Positions 11,497 to 24,199 of a DNA stretch of 64,000 nt are shown here, in pieces. Under the pieces are notes generated by a model. That model saw nothing but the letters and a program-made list of their open reading frames with translations. It was not told the origin of the DNA and made no database searches. The stretch is from Thamnaconus septentrionalis. Its lineage: Eukaryota; Chordata; Actinopteri; Tetraodontiformes; Monacanthidae. How positions within the stretch are numbered: position 1 is the stretch's first letter; every line of letters starts with the position of its first letter. The stretch covers positions 8,553,361 through 8,617,360 of the forward strand of contig CM020501.1 in assembly GCA_009823395.1 (NCBI GenBank). The letters run 5' to 3'. The position numbers and the translations under genes are program-made.

Positions 11497-14400
11497 TATT
11501 AGTTATTAATTAACTTTAGTGAGTGTTGTTTCTGCTACAAAACTACGTGTTTACACCAGTCATAGATAGGAACTTTCCCAGAGTTTCAGTTGATAGAAAA
11601 ACAAATACACCTTAATCCAACCAAGTTTAGTGTCAGTTTGCATTGTGCAAAGCAGCATGACTTTCTGCTGATGCTAACAGACAACCCCTTTGCTTCGGGG
11701 GAGAACAGGATGTCAAACCGACTGTGGAGACTGCCCACACTAAATATACTGTACGTTTGTGTGTTGTTTTTATTGCAATGACAATCTATTCACACATTAG
11801 TGTGCAGAACAAAATAAAACCAAAACAAACTAAAATAAATGTAATAATCTGCATTTTATTTGGACCAACCAGGGTTTGTTCCTGTTTGCGATCTTGCCGT
11901 TTTGGAACTTTACGATGCAGCAACCTCATGCAGTCTGCGTGACATTTGGAAGCTGCGAGGTTGTGCGGCTGCAGTGCCTGCTTTTGTAACAGGAGAGGTC
12001 CTCGGTCACATAACTCTCTCAGCTCTCCCACCAAGGCATACATATCAGAGTGGCCAGTGACGAGGCAGACAAACACAGGCCAGATGGAAACAAGAGAGCG
12101 TGCTGACCTCACATGGCACCAACTGCCGCAACGTTCTTCAGCGCGGGTCGGTCTTTGCAAAACAAGGGGCAATTTGTTTGGTGTATCTCGAGGATGGACA
12201 GGAGCCAGTAAAGTAAACGTCTTTGAGAGAAGAGGATGCACGTTGTTAAAATGATGGATTTTGCAGAAAAGCTAATTAAACAAACTAAAACTGATCAAAT
12301 ACATCAATCAATCCGGGTGTGATAGTCACAGACATAATACCACGATATGAAATGAGCAAAACAACACTGTGTGGCAGTTCAAGCTACTATTCATAGCTGC
12401 ATGTTTCATCTCAAATATATATACAAACTGTACTTCAAAAGCGTATTATTCTTATCATTCAAATTTGTTGTAATAAACAAAAAATAAGGATGAATAAACT
12501 AGATAAAATCATTACCTGACCCCACAACTTGACCCACAAAAAAAAAAAAATTCTCTCAATTTAACTTGCTGTCTGTGGTCTCTAAAACCCACCCAGCACA
12601 GGAGACAAATCTAAACTGCAAACACACATCGCCCATTGTCTGCCCAGACACAAAATGTGATTAAAAAGACTGGACATTTCCATAGGTATCCAAATAAAAG
12701 GGGTAGAAAAATCTGTTTTTAGAAATTGCAGGTGGAAAATAAACACTGCGTTAAACACACAACTGCAAATACCCTTTGATCTGCGACATCCTGCTTCTGC
12801 CGTTCTTTTGTCTGCGCTGTCTGCACCTTGTTTGACTGTCGGAGGGCGCTGGGCCACTCGCCTCTTTCCTGGACTTCTAAAATTACCTCTGCGTGCGTAC
12901 AGGTCAGGAAGGTTATCTGTCCTGTCCCATTCATGTCTTCACTGAAAGGCCGCCGGATAGCAGAAGCAGCAGGAACAATACCGTAATCACTGCAAATCAT
13001 TTTTTTGGTCTTCGGGCCAAACAGGGGACAGGAAGTTGATATCACTCTTTATCATTCTGCCCCACCTCTCCCTATCTTTGTCTGCTTGTTTAGAAAGACT
13101 CAACAGTCATTGGGCTTAAAATATAAAAAAGGAACAAAAAGGAGGAAAATAGCATTCAAATCATCAGTATTTAATGAAAACTCCAGGAAATCCCTCCACC
13201 TGGTCAACAGAACGAATCCGTAATTTTTAAATCATCCGAGAAAAACAAGCAGATGTTTTCTTCTCGCTGTAGTCGGGCTATTTCCCATGTTGTAGGCACA
13301 CACACAAGCGTCACATTGTCACAAGTGCCAGACAAAGTCACTTTGAAGTAAATGAAGTCAGTGTGCACCTTTAAAGTTGTGACAATCGACTGCAATGGTG
13401 CGGGGAAAAAGGGAAGAGGAAAAGTCATTATCTGATAAACCTTCCGGCTAAACCTTTTTAGTCCACAACAAGAGTTCAAAGCAGCTTCAGGTTTCTTCTT
13501 CGGGGGTTTGAAAAATATAGAAAGGTCAACAGTTCTTCACCAAAAATTACCCTGTATTACCAGAAAAGCAAATGTTTAGGAAGGTGCAAAGTTCAAAAGC
13601 TTTAATGGTGAAGGCTTGATCCAGCCGGCCCTGTGCCTCAGGTAAACGCTTTGTGACTTTTTGCTTCACTGCAAAATGTGTTTTGTGCGCCTGTCCTTCA
13701 CTTTTTTCCTCCCATCCACCCAAACGGTCAACAGCGCGTCGTGTGCTTGTATTTTTCATAAGACCCAGCTGTCCCTCTAATGGGACACCACACTGTTCCT
13801 CACTCTGCTTATGCTGAAGATTTCTGGCCTATCTATTCTAACCCATTTTTTGCTCCCTAAATTGCAAGACTTGCTTGCAGTTGAATCTAAGAGCTTAATC
13901 AAATGTATTGCTACAAAATCTCCGTATATTGATAAGAGATGATTTTATGATGGACAGAAAGGCCTGATTTTCACTGTGTTGTTCTTGAATTATGTTTATT
14001 TATTATTGGAACAGTTGCAAAAGCTGTCAGGATGTCACTGTAGTCTAAAACATATATAGCTTGTACATAACACCTGTGCTTTGTCAATGTTTGAAGGGGC
14101 ATGTACAAAGATCTGTGGCCAAGTCTTTTCTTGAAACCAAGAGAGATAAAGTAGACAGGAAGCAGACACGCTTCTTTCTTTCATTTTCAGGAACTGCAAT
14201 CCCTCAAGAACACGGAGGAGACAATTAATTCAATAATTACTTCAATTTTGTTGTTGTTGTTATTATATGAGCTTGGCTTACTCTATTTTTTATACAAAAA
14301 CAGAAGGTTTCCAGATAGTGTTTGTGTTGTTCTCCACATGTTCTTGGCCACTTCTCAGCCACACCAGGATAAGCTGATTTGTCTTTTGAGTTTTCCGTGA

Positions 14401-15263
14401 AGGCTGTGAGAAGACATCGGCCTCAGTGAGGACGGAAAGACTTGGCTGAAACACTCTGTGACAAGGCTTCTTGTTTCATTACAATAACAGAAAACTCGGA
14501 CCCCTGGCCAAGACCTGTTGCGCAACTGGTGGTGTAACAGTGAAGACAAAAAAGTGGGCTGAAATAGAGGAAGGGGCAACGGCAAAGGGAGTTAGACAGG
14601 GGAGGGGAGAAAGACGGTATCAAGAGACCCCTGAAAAATACCCCGGGAATTATGATTTAGGAACTAACTTAATCTGTACTACAATGTAAAATATACTAAA
14701 ACATGATCCTTATTGACAAATATTTGTTTGGTTGGTACTGGCAAACCAAATGGCTCTTTTCTCTTCAACAACTAAGATAGATAGATTTATAGATAGATAC
14801 CTGTAATACAGATCTCTTTCATATCAGTGACTTTCCCAGAAAAGAAAAGAAAAGCCCGCCTTTTCTTCTTTTGCTTGCTCCACCTTTCAGACAATGTGTG
14901 CTAATACATGTGGTTCTAGAAATCAGCCTTTTGTAATGTGACAAAGAGCGCTGATAGCTCATTGATACCTCTCCCAGGTAAGTGACAACGCCCTCATTCA
15001 GATGCCCTTTCCTCCCTCAGAGTACTGACAAGCTGCCTTCTTCCATTTGTCCCGTTACAAAAATGTAAAAGGTCAAACAAAGCATCAACAAGTGCTGGGG
15101 CCTGAAATTGATCATTCTGTAAACAGAAGATTTAAAATGCTGCTTTCTGGGAATTGGGTGGATTTTTTGTTTGTTTGTTTCGGTGGTGTCTGCAATGAAA
15201 AGTAAAGATCTGAGTGTAATTATGCACTGCAATCACGTGAATAAATCAGCTCAACGCTTAAGC
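10691..15263. other. non-coding stretch
   Basis: No exons recognised. It contains the compound CT/CA microsatellite at 11,404-11,494 and several chance open frames, the longest being a minus-strand frame of 151 codons at 11,786-12,241 without a known domain. Confidence 0.4.
11404..11494. repeat. compound (CT)n(CA)n microsatellite
   Basis: About 49 bases of CT directly followed by about 42 bases of CA. Confidence 0.98.
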
Positions 15264-15308
15264 GGTTATTAGGTGGCGGCAGTCAACCACTGCCGCCACC
15301 TAATAACC
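15264..15308. repeat. perfect 20-bp inverted repeat (hairpin)
   Basis: The arms ggttattaggtggcggcagt (15,264-15,283) and its exact reverse complement (15,289-15,308) are separated by the 5-base loop caacc. No poly-T or transposon ends flank it. The function is unknown. Confidence 0.9.
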
Positions 15309-17139
15309 ATTACGGGTTAACTATTACTAAGACAGTTCCAACTATTTAACTCCTTTTTTTTTCCTATTAGTCCACAACATGAGGTCAATCAATATTTTTT
15401 ATATCCTTTATTGATAAATGCAATCATCTACGTGATAATGAGTAAAGAAAAATTCCTACAGTTTGGTCACATGACAAATAATTTAGATGCTAATTTGCAA
15501 TTTACAAAGGTACACAGGTAGATCAACATTCAGAACTAGGCTAATCCATCCCTTTTTTGTCTTTGATAAAAATGAAATAAAGGAGGTCTCTGTAAAGATA
15601 AATACAGAGTTCTCTTTATACACTCCAAAGCCAAATAGGCTGTTGCTTTTATTTTGGGTGACTCGATATCTTCAAATATTTTGTGCAGCAGCAGATTCAG
15701 GAGGGAAAAATCGATTTGCTTTGCTTTTCTGACAAATTGCCACAATTACAACTACAACTGTTTGACTGTTACAGGCTTACTTCTTTAACGAATAGTGTGT
15801 CTGCAATATCTGTTTGCTGTTATTTGGCAATGCCTTGGCATCATGTACTGTACATGTAACATAAACATTGCTCAAATAAATCAACAAAGTGCGCATGTTC
15901 AAACAAAAGATCTGCACAACATATTTCTCCAATATATGTAATTATATATGTTATATTGATTCTGTGTGCAAAGGGTTCATCCATGTGTTGCAGGTTGACA
16001 AACTAATAAACTTTATTTAACCTTTATTTACAAGGTTTTAAAATTAAGCCACGCAATGAGAAAAGTGAAAACATGTACTTAAGCCTCTAAGAATTGCAGC
16101 TTTATCATGCTCATCCGCAATCTCTGGGCATGAAACATGCTGACACCACAGTAACAGAATGTGCATTTTGAACCATACCAACTACATAACTACACATGCA
16201 AGCACCGCATTTCTTCACCTAAGGTGTGTTTTCCTGAATGTTACAGGTTTAGAGTCAATATTTAACCCACCCTCAGAGGAAGTCCCATTGCCATTCACGG
16301 ACAACTCAAGTCTGGACAAAGTTGCAACACGACAATAAAGCTGCCATCCCAGCAGTGCACTCAGATCGGTCCTTTAAGCTGCTGGTGAGAGTAATGAGTC
16401 ACTTGGTAGCATTCATGCAGGTTGCTGGGGAATGGCTCTGGCTCATGAAAGGCAGTTGTAGCCAGCTGACTGGCTCTCCTCCTCAATGAGTTCCTGTGCA
16501 TGTTCATCAATGAAAAGCCACTTTCTTCCCTCTCTCTGGTGCGTGACTGTGCAGGACAGCAAAAAAGGAGGTGGGAAAAATGAAGGACAATAACCTCACC
16601 CAACACAGGCCAGACCTCACAATGTGAGGTCTCTGTGCACGAGTGGACCAACAAACAGAGGGGCCTTTCTCATGATCCCACTGCTTCACCAATCCCAGGC
16701 CAGCATTCCCTCTGCAGTTCAATTACGCAGCAAACACATGCATATTCACGTGCTGATCGCAGCGCCGTGCCACGGACAACCTGCAGAACAGTTAAGATAT
16801 GAAAGGAACACGTGAACCAAATGTCTAATGCATGGAGGAGGACACAGTTGCCTCAGGTTTGCATAATTATTTGCAATTCCCATCAGAAAACTCCTACACA
16901 TGCTATTATCATGCCAGGGGTTGCTGTTTCATATGTGCTGTTCCTACAGTGGTTATCAGATGGAAGGTAGTGTAAACTTGCTGAGCAAACTGCAACACAG
17001 TAAAAGCATGAAAACTGGAAACTGATTAGCATTGTCACCTCAGTCTTCCCTGTCCTCAGGGTTTTGTGGTGTGTCAAGTCAGGCCAAACAGCATTCAGGT
17101 GCTGTGAGACAAAATTCAGACCATGTTATTGATTTGATT
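15309..17139. other. non-coding stretch
   Basis: Nothing recognisable beyond AT-rich unique-looking DNA and short open frames. Confidence 0.4.
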
Positions 17140-17310
17140 TGATTTATTTATTTCGAACATGTAAAGAAGGAAAGAGAATAAAAGGAAATAAAACCAAAAC
17201 ACACAAACAAAAAAAACAAAACAGCAAGATAAGAATAAATAAGCAAACACCAGTGAAATACACAAGAGAATAATATTGCTCATGTTCGAAAAGGGGTTGG
17301 AAGAAGTATG
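17140..17310 (-). mobile_element. retroposon 3'-end remnant
   Basis: Read on the minus strand it starts near catacttcttccaacccctt, passes gaacatgagc and ends atgttcgaaataaataaa followed by a short (TCAAA)n tail. This layout is typical of LINE-derived 3' ends scattered through fish genomes. Only the 3' end is present and no reverse transcriptase is visible. Confidence 0.55.
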
Positions 17311-19230
17311 ACATACACCTTGTGACACTGCTTACTTTGACCAGTCTATATCATTATTCATGACGTATTCATTATGCATTCATAATTAAATTACTTATTA
17401 AAATAAATAACATATATCAATATCTAATCATATAGAGTTACAGAATGTTCATTGTGTTCTTTAGCATATGTTGCCAACTAAACATGATTTTTTTTATAAT
17501 AATGTTATGTAAATGAAAATAGTCCTAGTACAGAACCTAGAGGATCTCCAAGACTATAAACGGTAAACAATAAGATTTCCTTGTTTGTGTTAATTAAAAA
17601 AATGAAATGAAGTGGTGTGCAAAGCTTTGAGTTATTTAAATGTAAATTTTGACTTTCACATTTGAGCTTAAACTTCAGCACATTGTAGGTGCAGTAGAAA
17701 CTCATTACAATGAATTAAAGCTACAGACGCCATTTGAGTTAATCACATCAAGTCCTTTTCAAAGTCGCTGCCCAAATAGAAAAAAAAAAAGAAATCTGAG
17801 GTGACTGATCAAAGGGGAATCACTGCTGCATCTTAAAGAAGCAAGACTGTGAAGTACAACAAAACTTTCAGCTGCAGGCCCACGCGGTAAAACAACAATG
17901 CAAATGCAAACAAAGGTATTTCAAGTGCATAGAGAACTCTTACATTACAACTTTTTTAATTTGTCTACTGGTATGCACAAATCAGATTTTTCTGAACGTT
18001 CTGCTTTCCAGCAGAGTTGAGTGGACTTTGTACCGCCCTGAAACCCTGAACAGAGGGTTTTATAATCCATGTGGAGGCTTTTTCCTTGTAAAAGGAAATC
18101 TGGTTTCTCCAACAACAGATAACACTAAGAAAGCATTTAAAAATATTGCATTTGTGTCAGATGCAAAAAACAAGACAGATCAAATATACATGAGTTCATT
18201 AGTTGTTGTTTTTTTTTAATTCATTTTGCAATTATCATTGTTGACAATGTTCACACTGTTCTCACAGTGACTTCATACATTATTGCAAAAAAAAAGGAAA
18301 GAGGGCTATACACACTTTTGGTAAAAACAAACAAACAAAAAAAACAGTAACTTCTCAATATCAAGAAACGTATCATTTGAATTATTGTCCAACCAACATC
18401 CTCTTTTTGAGGAGGGAGAGGAAGGGAGGCATCCTGACAGATGGACTCAAGCGATTATTGACCTGCAGACAAACGGTGATGACATTTGAGTTGTGCGCCA
18501 CACCAAGGAAACTGTCCGACATGACTTCCTGACGATTTGTGGCTTCGAAAACCCGGAGACAAAACAGCTGGGGTGGCCTTTCTGACACGATGAAGAGCTG
18601 ACACGCCAAGACAAACACAGGCAACTTCCTCAGGGCTTTCCTACTGTACACCACACTGTGACACAAATCCCCCACCCTGACAGCTCCATTTGATAAGAGA
18701 GAGAGAGAGAGAAAAAAAAAATCTTTGGAATAATGCACCTTTCTTCTCCCCCCTTTTTTTTTTGAAGCAGGGGTTTATTTTTGTACGTGTCCAGACAGAC
18801 TGGGCCTATATTAGCCGGCCGTGTTTACACTATATAGTTCATTTCAGCCATGGCCTATTGTAGGTATCTATGTATAGCGCACACAGCCTGCGAGGATTAT
18901 GTGAGGACAGCTATGCAGCCCTGTCTGTCTGGCAGAAACTGTGACACAGATGGTCGCAATCAAATCATGCCACCGGTACAATCATGTGTGTGGTTTAAAA
19001 ATAAACGAAATTGAAAAGCACGATTCACGAATCACTTCACAAACAGTATATGAGCTGCAGACCAGCTGCTTATATGATATTTAATCTGTTGTTCATCTGT
19101 AACAAAGAGAAACAATATGATGATCTAACCCTAATAAATGTCTTTAAAGTGAACTTAATCCTGCATATATGTTAAATGATATAGTACTTGGAATACATTT
19201 GCCTATTAAACATTCGTTCCTTTGAAAGAA
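17311..19230. other. non-coding stretch upstream of the smox promoter
   Basis: AT-rich DNA with no recognised exon. A 118-codon minus-strand frame at 18,382-18,738 has no known domain and partly reads through an (AG)n run. Confidence 0.4.
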
Positions 19231-19296
19231 AGAAATCTTGGGTGTGGGCATGTTTCGACTCTCACCGATTCCATACGTGCGCGTGTATCAGGTCAG

Positions 19297-19350
19297 CGGT
19301 GGGCGGGGCTCTGACGTCACCGGGTCTCATGTTTATTTAATAAGGAGGCA
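19297..19350 (+). promoter_or_regulatory. smox: probable smox core promoter (GC box, CRE, TATA-like)
   Basis: In order: a GC box (gggcggggc, 19,301-19,309), a consensus cAMP response element (tgacgtca, 19,312-19,319) and an AT-rich tatttaataagg (19,334-19,345) at a TATA-like distance from the following exon. It opens a CpG-rich stretch reaching about 20,280. Assignment to smox is an inference: it is the nearest upstream plus-strand promoter with a consensus donor, and vertebrate SMOX genes start with a distant non-coding exon. Confidence 0.5.
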
Positions 19351-19369
19351 GCGGCCGGAAAACTGGCTG

Positions 19370-19467
19370 CTTCTGGTTTCCAAGCATAAATACAAAGCGC
19401 AGCCGCTCAGAGGAGAAAACGGCACAAAGGGAAGCGAGGATTGAAAGCTGAAGACCAGGAGAGTCAG
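19370..19467 (+). other. smox: probable smox non-coding exon 1
   Basis: GC-rich, A/G-rich sequence downstream of the TATA-like box that ends in a consensus splice donor (cag|gtaagc) at 19,467/19,468 and contains no ATG. Its 5' end is estimated from the promoter motifs. It would splice over about 6.9 kb to the acceptor at 26,367/26,368. A transcript is needed to confirm the join. An alternative second exon could begin at the pyrimidine-rich acceptor near 19,918. Confidence 0.45.
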
Positions 19468-19934
19468 GTAAGCCGGCGGAAGGACAAAAACACGTCTCAC
19501 ACAGCTGCCCACAGACATTTTTCTTTTTTGTCCTTCATTTATTTACCGATGATGGTCTCAGCCGTCTTCGTTTTTTTCCTTTCTCCCCCTTTCCTTCCCT
19601 TTTTCTAAGACAGCGTAACTACACGTCGCTGTTCAGCAGCTGGTGTTGTACAAATTGTAAGTGATGATGGGGGATAAACTACGTGACAGGTTGTTTGCGT
19701 ACGTTAAACGGGCAAAAACAAAACGTGTGTACACAGCCACTCGCGCGCACTTGATTAGTTTCTCAAATACTTTAAATCGGTCGTCGTGTAACGGGACATA
19801 GGAGCTGCGTTGATTCGACGGTTTTACGGTTTTTACGCGTGATTCATCCGCTTCTAAGTGTTTTTCCATCCACTGAGCCGGTGACCATCACAGTTTGTTT
19901 TCTTTCCTCCCTCATCAGAGGAAATCGCTCGCAG

Positions 19935-19943
19935 TGACTCAGC
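19935..19943 (+). promoter_or_regulatory. ARE/AP-1-like motif TGACTCAGC
   Basis: Perfect match to the TGACnnnGC antioxidant-response core with an embedded AP-1 site, about 570 bp downstream of the inferred smox start and still inside the CpG-rich stretch. Stress control of smox through it is only a possibility. Confidence 0.3.
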
Positions 19944-20439
19944 CAAGTTTGTCCCAATGTGATGATGCCACTATGGCATCGCAGCAGCCCTGTCTATACG
20001 TGGCAACAGGAGCTTTACGTCGACCTCCAGCTGCTTCCGCAGACCTGCCGACGACAACACAAAGAGCGACCACCGCTTTTGTGTTCCGGGAGGGGATTCC
20101 CTGGCTCTTGTCTTTTGCTCGGCTTTTCGTCAAGTTTTCGCGTCTTTGGCCCGTCGCCCAATATCACAGAGGATATTTAAATAGCAGAGAAGTTGGGCCT
20201 TTCGGTCATCATCCGTCTCAAAACTTCGTCAAAAGGGAAAAAGGACGACAAAGGGAAGTTTCCAACAACTTCGCCTGTTGGTCTTTTTTTGTGTTTGTTC
20301 TAGAAACGGCGGAACTCATCAATCAACAAAGCAGGTCCGATCGATTTAAGCATTCGAAACTGTTGCAAAACCAAGTGGTTAAATAGTTTAATAGTATTTT
20401 TGATAAGTTAGAAGTCATATGTTTACCTTTTTACCCTTA

Positions 20440-20572
20440 CTTTTACTTTTACTTATTCTGTAGTTTGTTTTTGTTTTTTTAACACAAGTAGTGGGATAGA
20501 GAAAACCCGGAGTCAAACTCCTTGTTTGGCATGCACAAACTTGGTCAATAAAGCTGATTCTGATTCTGATTT
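20440..20572 (+). mobile_element. LINE-type 3' tail
   Basis: The end ggtcaataaagctgattctg and its short (ATTCTG)n tail match a retroposon 3' end I know as very common in teleost genomes. A sibling tail lies at 60,591-60,613. Only the 3' end remains. Confidence 0.55.
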
Positions 20573-21179
20573 GTTTATTCCACATTGGATATAAAATAAT
20601 ATTAACGTGAAATAAAATAAATGCTCCTTATTTGGACTTAATTCTTCTTTAGGAATCACCTTTCACTAGGCTTATCTCCAACGTGTTTTTGTTTTTTTGA
20701 ATCTTCACGATTTTCTTGTTTTCAGCCTCATCCACCACAGACACCACAGTGTCGTTGTGTGGTCAGTCTGTCACTATACTATATGACACTGCTGCTATAA
20801 CTAGTTCGAGTCTTTGGGGATAGTGCAGTTGTCCGAGGGCGCCGCAGAAACACCCAGTGTGGTTAACAGTAGCACAGCTGGGCGAGCGTGCATGCGTGCC
20901 TGCGCGTGCACCACAATTCCATCATCCCTTCCCAGCTGAGGGAGAAGCAGAGCTGGGAAAGATGTGTGGAATGTCTGACCCCCTTCAAAAACCCCTCTTG
21001 GCTTGGCTACATGCATTTATTTGTTGATTTGTCTTTTATGCGGAAAGAATGCAGAAATGTTTGCGAAAGTGGTGTGGGGGTGACATCCAGACAGAAGTGA
21101 GTGACACACCTGGCACCATTAAAAGACAAATGAGACTCTGCCATCAGGGTGTGTCTTGAAGGAGACGCCCGGCAGACTA

Positions 21180-21900
21180 AAGCCTCTGTTCCACTAGAAT
21201 TAGCGGGATGACACCATGTTTTTAGACGCGGGACGTCGCGGAAGTCCTGTCTCCACGCACCAAACCCAGCGGGGTGTCACCCCCGCCGGCAAGCTGCACC
21301 CCCTCCGCGTTCACCGCTGCGTGTCTGCTGACGTCATCGCGCTGAGATCGCGTGATGAAGTGCTACAGAATTCAAGAGTCCGGCGGTGGCCAGTGTTCTT
21401 AGTTGTTGGCCACTTTGGACTGTAGTGGAACGATGACGTCGTTCACGCCAGACTTGAAGCGGCGCGCACCTCCGCGGCCGCTTCCCGCCGTGCAGCGATT
21501 GTTTCGGCGTCTGGTCCATTTTGTGCGCGAGCAGCGGGCGAAACAGCCAGAGGACAATGAACAATTATCGAGCGCTGATGGAACGCGATCGAAAACTTTT
21601 GCATCAGTACTTGATATACGCCGCGACTGGCGCGATATTATGATTTAGCGCACGTGACGCGCAACGTCTCCCCGTGCGGCAGGTAAAAAAGGTGGTGTTT
21701 TCCCGGGTGTCCCAATTCCATCGCAAGCCGATTGGTGCGGAGCGGATCGGAGCCGATTTTGACCCGGGTCGCTTGCCGGGTTGTTTGACCCGTTTTGTCG
21801 CGCAACAGCGCGGCACGGTGAGCAGATTCCACCGCCACCAAAAACACCCCGTTTTTTGGCCAGTGAAATTGGGGCTTAATTGCAGACGGACAATACTAGG
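21180..21900. repeat. CpG-dense block, possible degraded mobile element
   Basis: Exceptionally CpG-rich compared with both flanks. The words gttccactagaatt (about 21,189) and, inverted, gactgtagtggaac (about 21,418) could be short terminal repeats of a piece of about 240 bp. A longer frame runs on to about 21,645 and then meets stops, and no transposase motif is recognisable. It could equally be an orphan CpG island inside smox intron 1. Confidence 0.35.
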
Positions 21901-23027
21901 GTGAGGCTGTCCCGTCCGCCCACTGTTAAGCCACACACCCATAAGCTCAACCAGTTGTGGATTCACCAGTGGCCCTACCAGAGCAACACAATCTAGAGCT
22001 GTTGGGGCAATTAAATTCTGAGGTGGAGATTATTATACCCCGTTTACACTCAGTCAATGATAAAAACATATTTTGCCACATTTGGCCACAAAGACAAGGC
22101 CACATGATGCATGTTTGCTGAACTGTGTTGACTAGAAAATGAATTTCAAAGCACAAACATGTAAATTATCCAGCCTGACACGGAAGAACACACCCGGCCA
22201 GAGAAAATGCAGTTTTGTTGGCATAGGGCACATGGTGAACCAGTGTGGCAGTGTCATGTTTCCTTCTCACCTACACACATCTCAAGCCGCACACCCAAGT
22301 TTGGGGATGAGGAACGCGTTGCCCTCTTCTGGTGCTACAGCTTTGTTATTCTCGTGTAATTCACACACATAGGTGTGGAAAAACCTGATATTGGCAGGTT
22401 GGTCTTGCAATTATTGAATCTGGGTCATCTTTCTGAGGCGCATCATGCCACACATTCCTGCTGTGTTCATACACCCTCTGTGAAAATAGGACACAACGTT
22501 TAGCAGCAACAATAGAAAAGCAACAACATAGCAATCAACTACATACAACAAAACACGGTGCAGCAATTACACTTTGTGTGACATTGTGCTTTTTACATTG
22601 TGCTGCCCTTAGAAATTATGGTTGCGGCAGGATGGTGCTTAGTAACAGCAGTGAAAAGAATCAGTACTCAGTTTATACATATACACCGTGTGCACAATTA
22701 TTAGGTAAATTGTATTTTTGAGGATTAATTTTGCTATTGTAGAACTAGAATGCTCTTGGTCAATCCAAAATGTGAACAAACCATCGAACCTGAACATTTA
22801 AGTAGTAAAAGTGAAATTTTGGCTTTCTTAAGAGAATATCTTTATGTACACCGTTATTCGGCAACTATTAGTGTGCACAATTATTATGCAACTAAATGAA
22901 AAACAAAGAATTTCCCATCTCACTTGTTTATTTTTACCTGTTAAAGCGAGAATAATAAACAAACTCAAAATTAACAAATAAACATTTCAGAAATTTAAAA
23001 AATAATAATAAAAAAATAAATAAAAAT

Positions 23028-23158
23028 GGCCCTGCGATGAACTGGCGACTTGTCCAGGGTGTACCCTGCCTTCGCCCTAAGACAGCTGGGATAGGCTCCA
23101 GCAGACCCCCGTGACCCTGAACAGGAATAAGCGGGTATAGAAAACGAATGAATGAATG
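23028..23158 (+). mobile_element. tRNA-derived SINE, 3' fragment nested in the transposon, copy 3
   Basis: Only the last 130 bases or so of the SINE family, from ggccctgcgatgaactgg to the (GAAT)n tail. It is flanked by ataaataaaaat (23,016-23,027) and ataaataaaaaat (23,159-23,171), a target duplication differing by one A. It therefore inserted by retrotransposition, 5'-truncated, into an existing transposon copy. Confidence 0.85.
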
Positions 23159-23185
23159 ATAAATAAAAAATGAAAAAAAAAAACC

Positions 23186-24199
23186 TCAGTCACCAGTATA
23201 GCCACCCTTCTTTTCAATAACACTCACAAACCTTCCATTCACAGAGTTAGTCAGTTTGTTGATCTGATCAGAATCAACTTTTTGTGCAGCCGCAACCACA
23301 GCCTCCGAAACACTGTTCAGAGACGTGCACTGTTTATCTTCACTGTAAATTTCCTGCTTAAGAAGGGCCTAACAGTTCTCAATAGGGTTTAAGTCGGGTG
23401 AAGAGGGGGGCCATGTCATTAGTTTTTCATCTTTACGGCCTATACTGGCCAGCCACGCAGTGGAATACTTTGATGCATGTGATGGAGCATTGTCTTGCTT
23501 AAAAATCAAAGTCTTCTGGAAAGATGCAGACATTTTCCTGTACCACTGCTTGAAGAAAGTGTCTTCTAAAAATTGGCAGTAGGTCTGAGCGTTGATTGTG
23601 AGTCCATTTTCAACCTGAAAAGGTCCAACTAGCTCATCTTTAACAATACCTGCCCATATCAGTACCCCACCTCCACCTTGTTGGCATCTGAGTTGAAGTG
23701 GAGCTCTGTATCCATTACTGATCCAAACACGGGCCCATCCATCTGGTCCATCAAGAGTCACTCTCATGTCAGCAGTCCACAAAACCTTTGAAGAATCTGT
23801 CTTCAGATATTTCTTGGCCCATTCTTGACGTTTCAACTTGTGTGTCTTGTTCAGAGGTGGTAGGGTTTCAGCCTTTCGTACCTTGGCCATGTCTCTGAGA
23901 ACTATACCTTGTACTTCTTGACACTCCTGGTAGGTTGCAGTTGTGAAATATTGCAGAACTGGAGGATAATGGGTTCCTGGTGGCTTCATGTTTGATTCTT
24001 CTCAATTTTTTGCGGTTCATTTGTGTCTTTTCTTCTTGACACGTTTCTTGCGACCCTGTTGACTATTTACAACAAAACATTTGATGGTCCTGTGATCACG
24101 CCCCAATATCTTAGATATTTCAAGTGTGCTGCATCCCTCTGAAAGACTTTTAAAATTTTTGGACTTTTCAGAGTCAGTTAAATCTCTTTTCTGGCCCAT
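23186..24199 (-). pseudogene. DD37E Tc1/mariner transposase pseudogene
   Basis: Cut-and-paste transposase remnant of about 338 codons, the usual length for the family. The N-terminus (from 24,199) shows the helix-turn-helix DNA-binding part (EISKILGRDHRTIK). The catalytic part has QDNAPSHASKYS and WPPSSPDLNPIEN, with 37 residues between the second Asp and the Glu. Four lesions are visible: a frameshift near 24,030 and a compensating one near 23,905 (about 125 nt out of frame between them), Ala where the first catalytic Asp is expected (LWTADM), and a TAG where Trp follows NPIEN (at 23,369). It cannot make an active enzyme. Confidence 0.88.

Noticed and set aside
11786..12241. Minus-strand 151-codon frame overlapping plus-strand frames
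   Set aside because: Composition is mixed, there is no known motif, and frames are open on both strands; likely chance.
19895..20386. Plus-strand 163-codon frame with an overlapping second frame, suggesting a frameshifted gene such as antizyme
   Set aside because: Neither frame resembles antizyme or any family I know. It lies in a CpG-rich promoter stretch and runs into a LINE tail.
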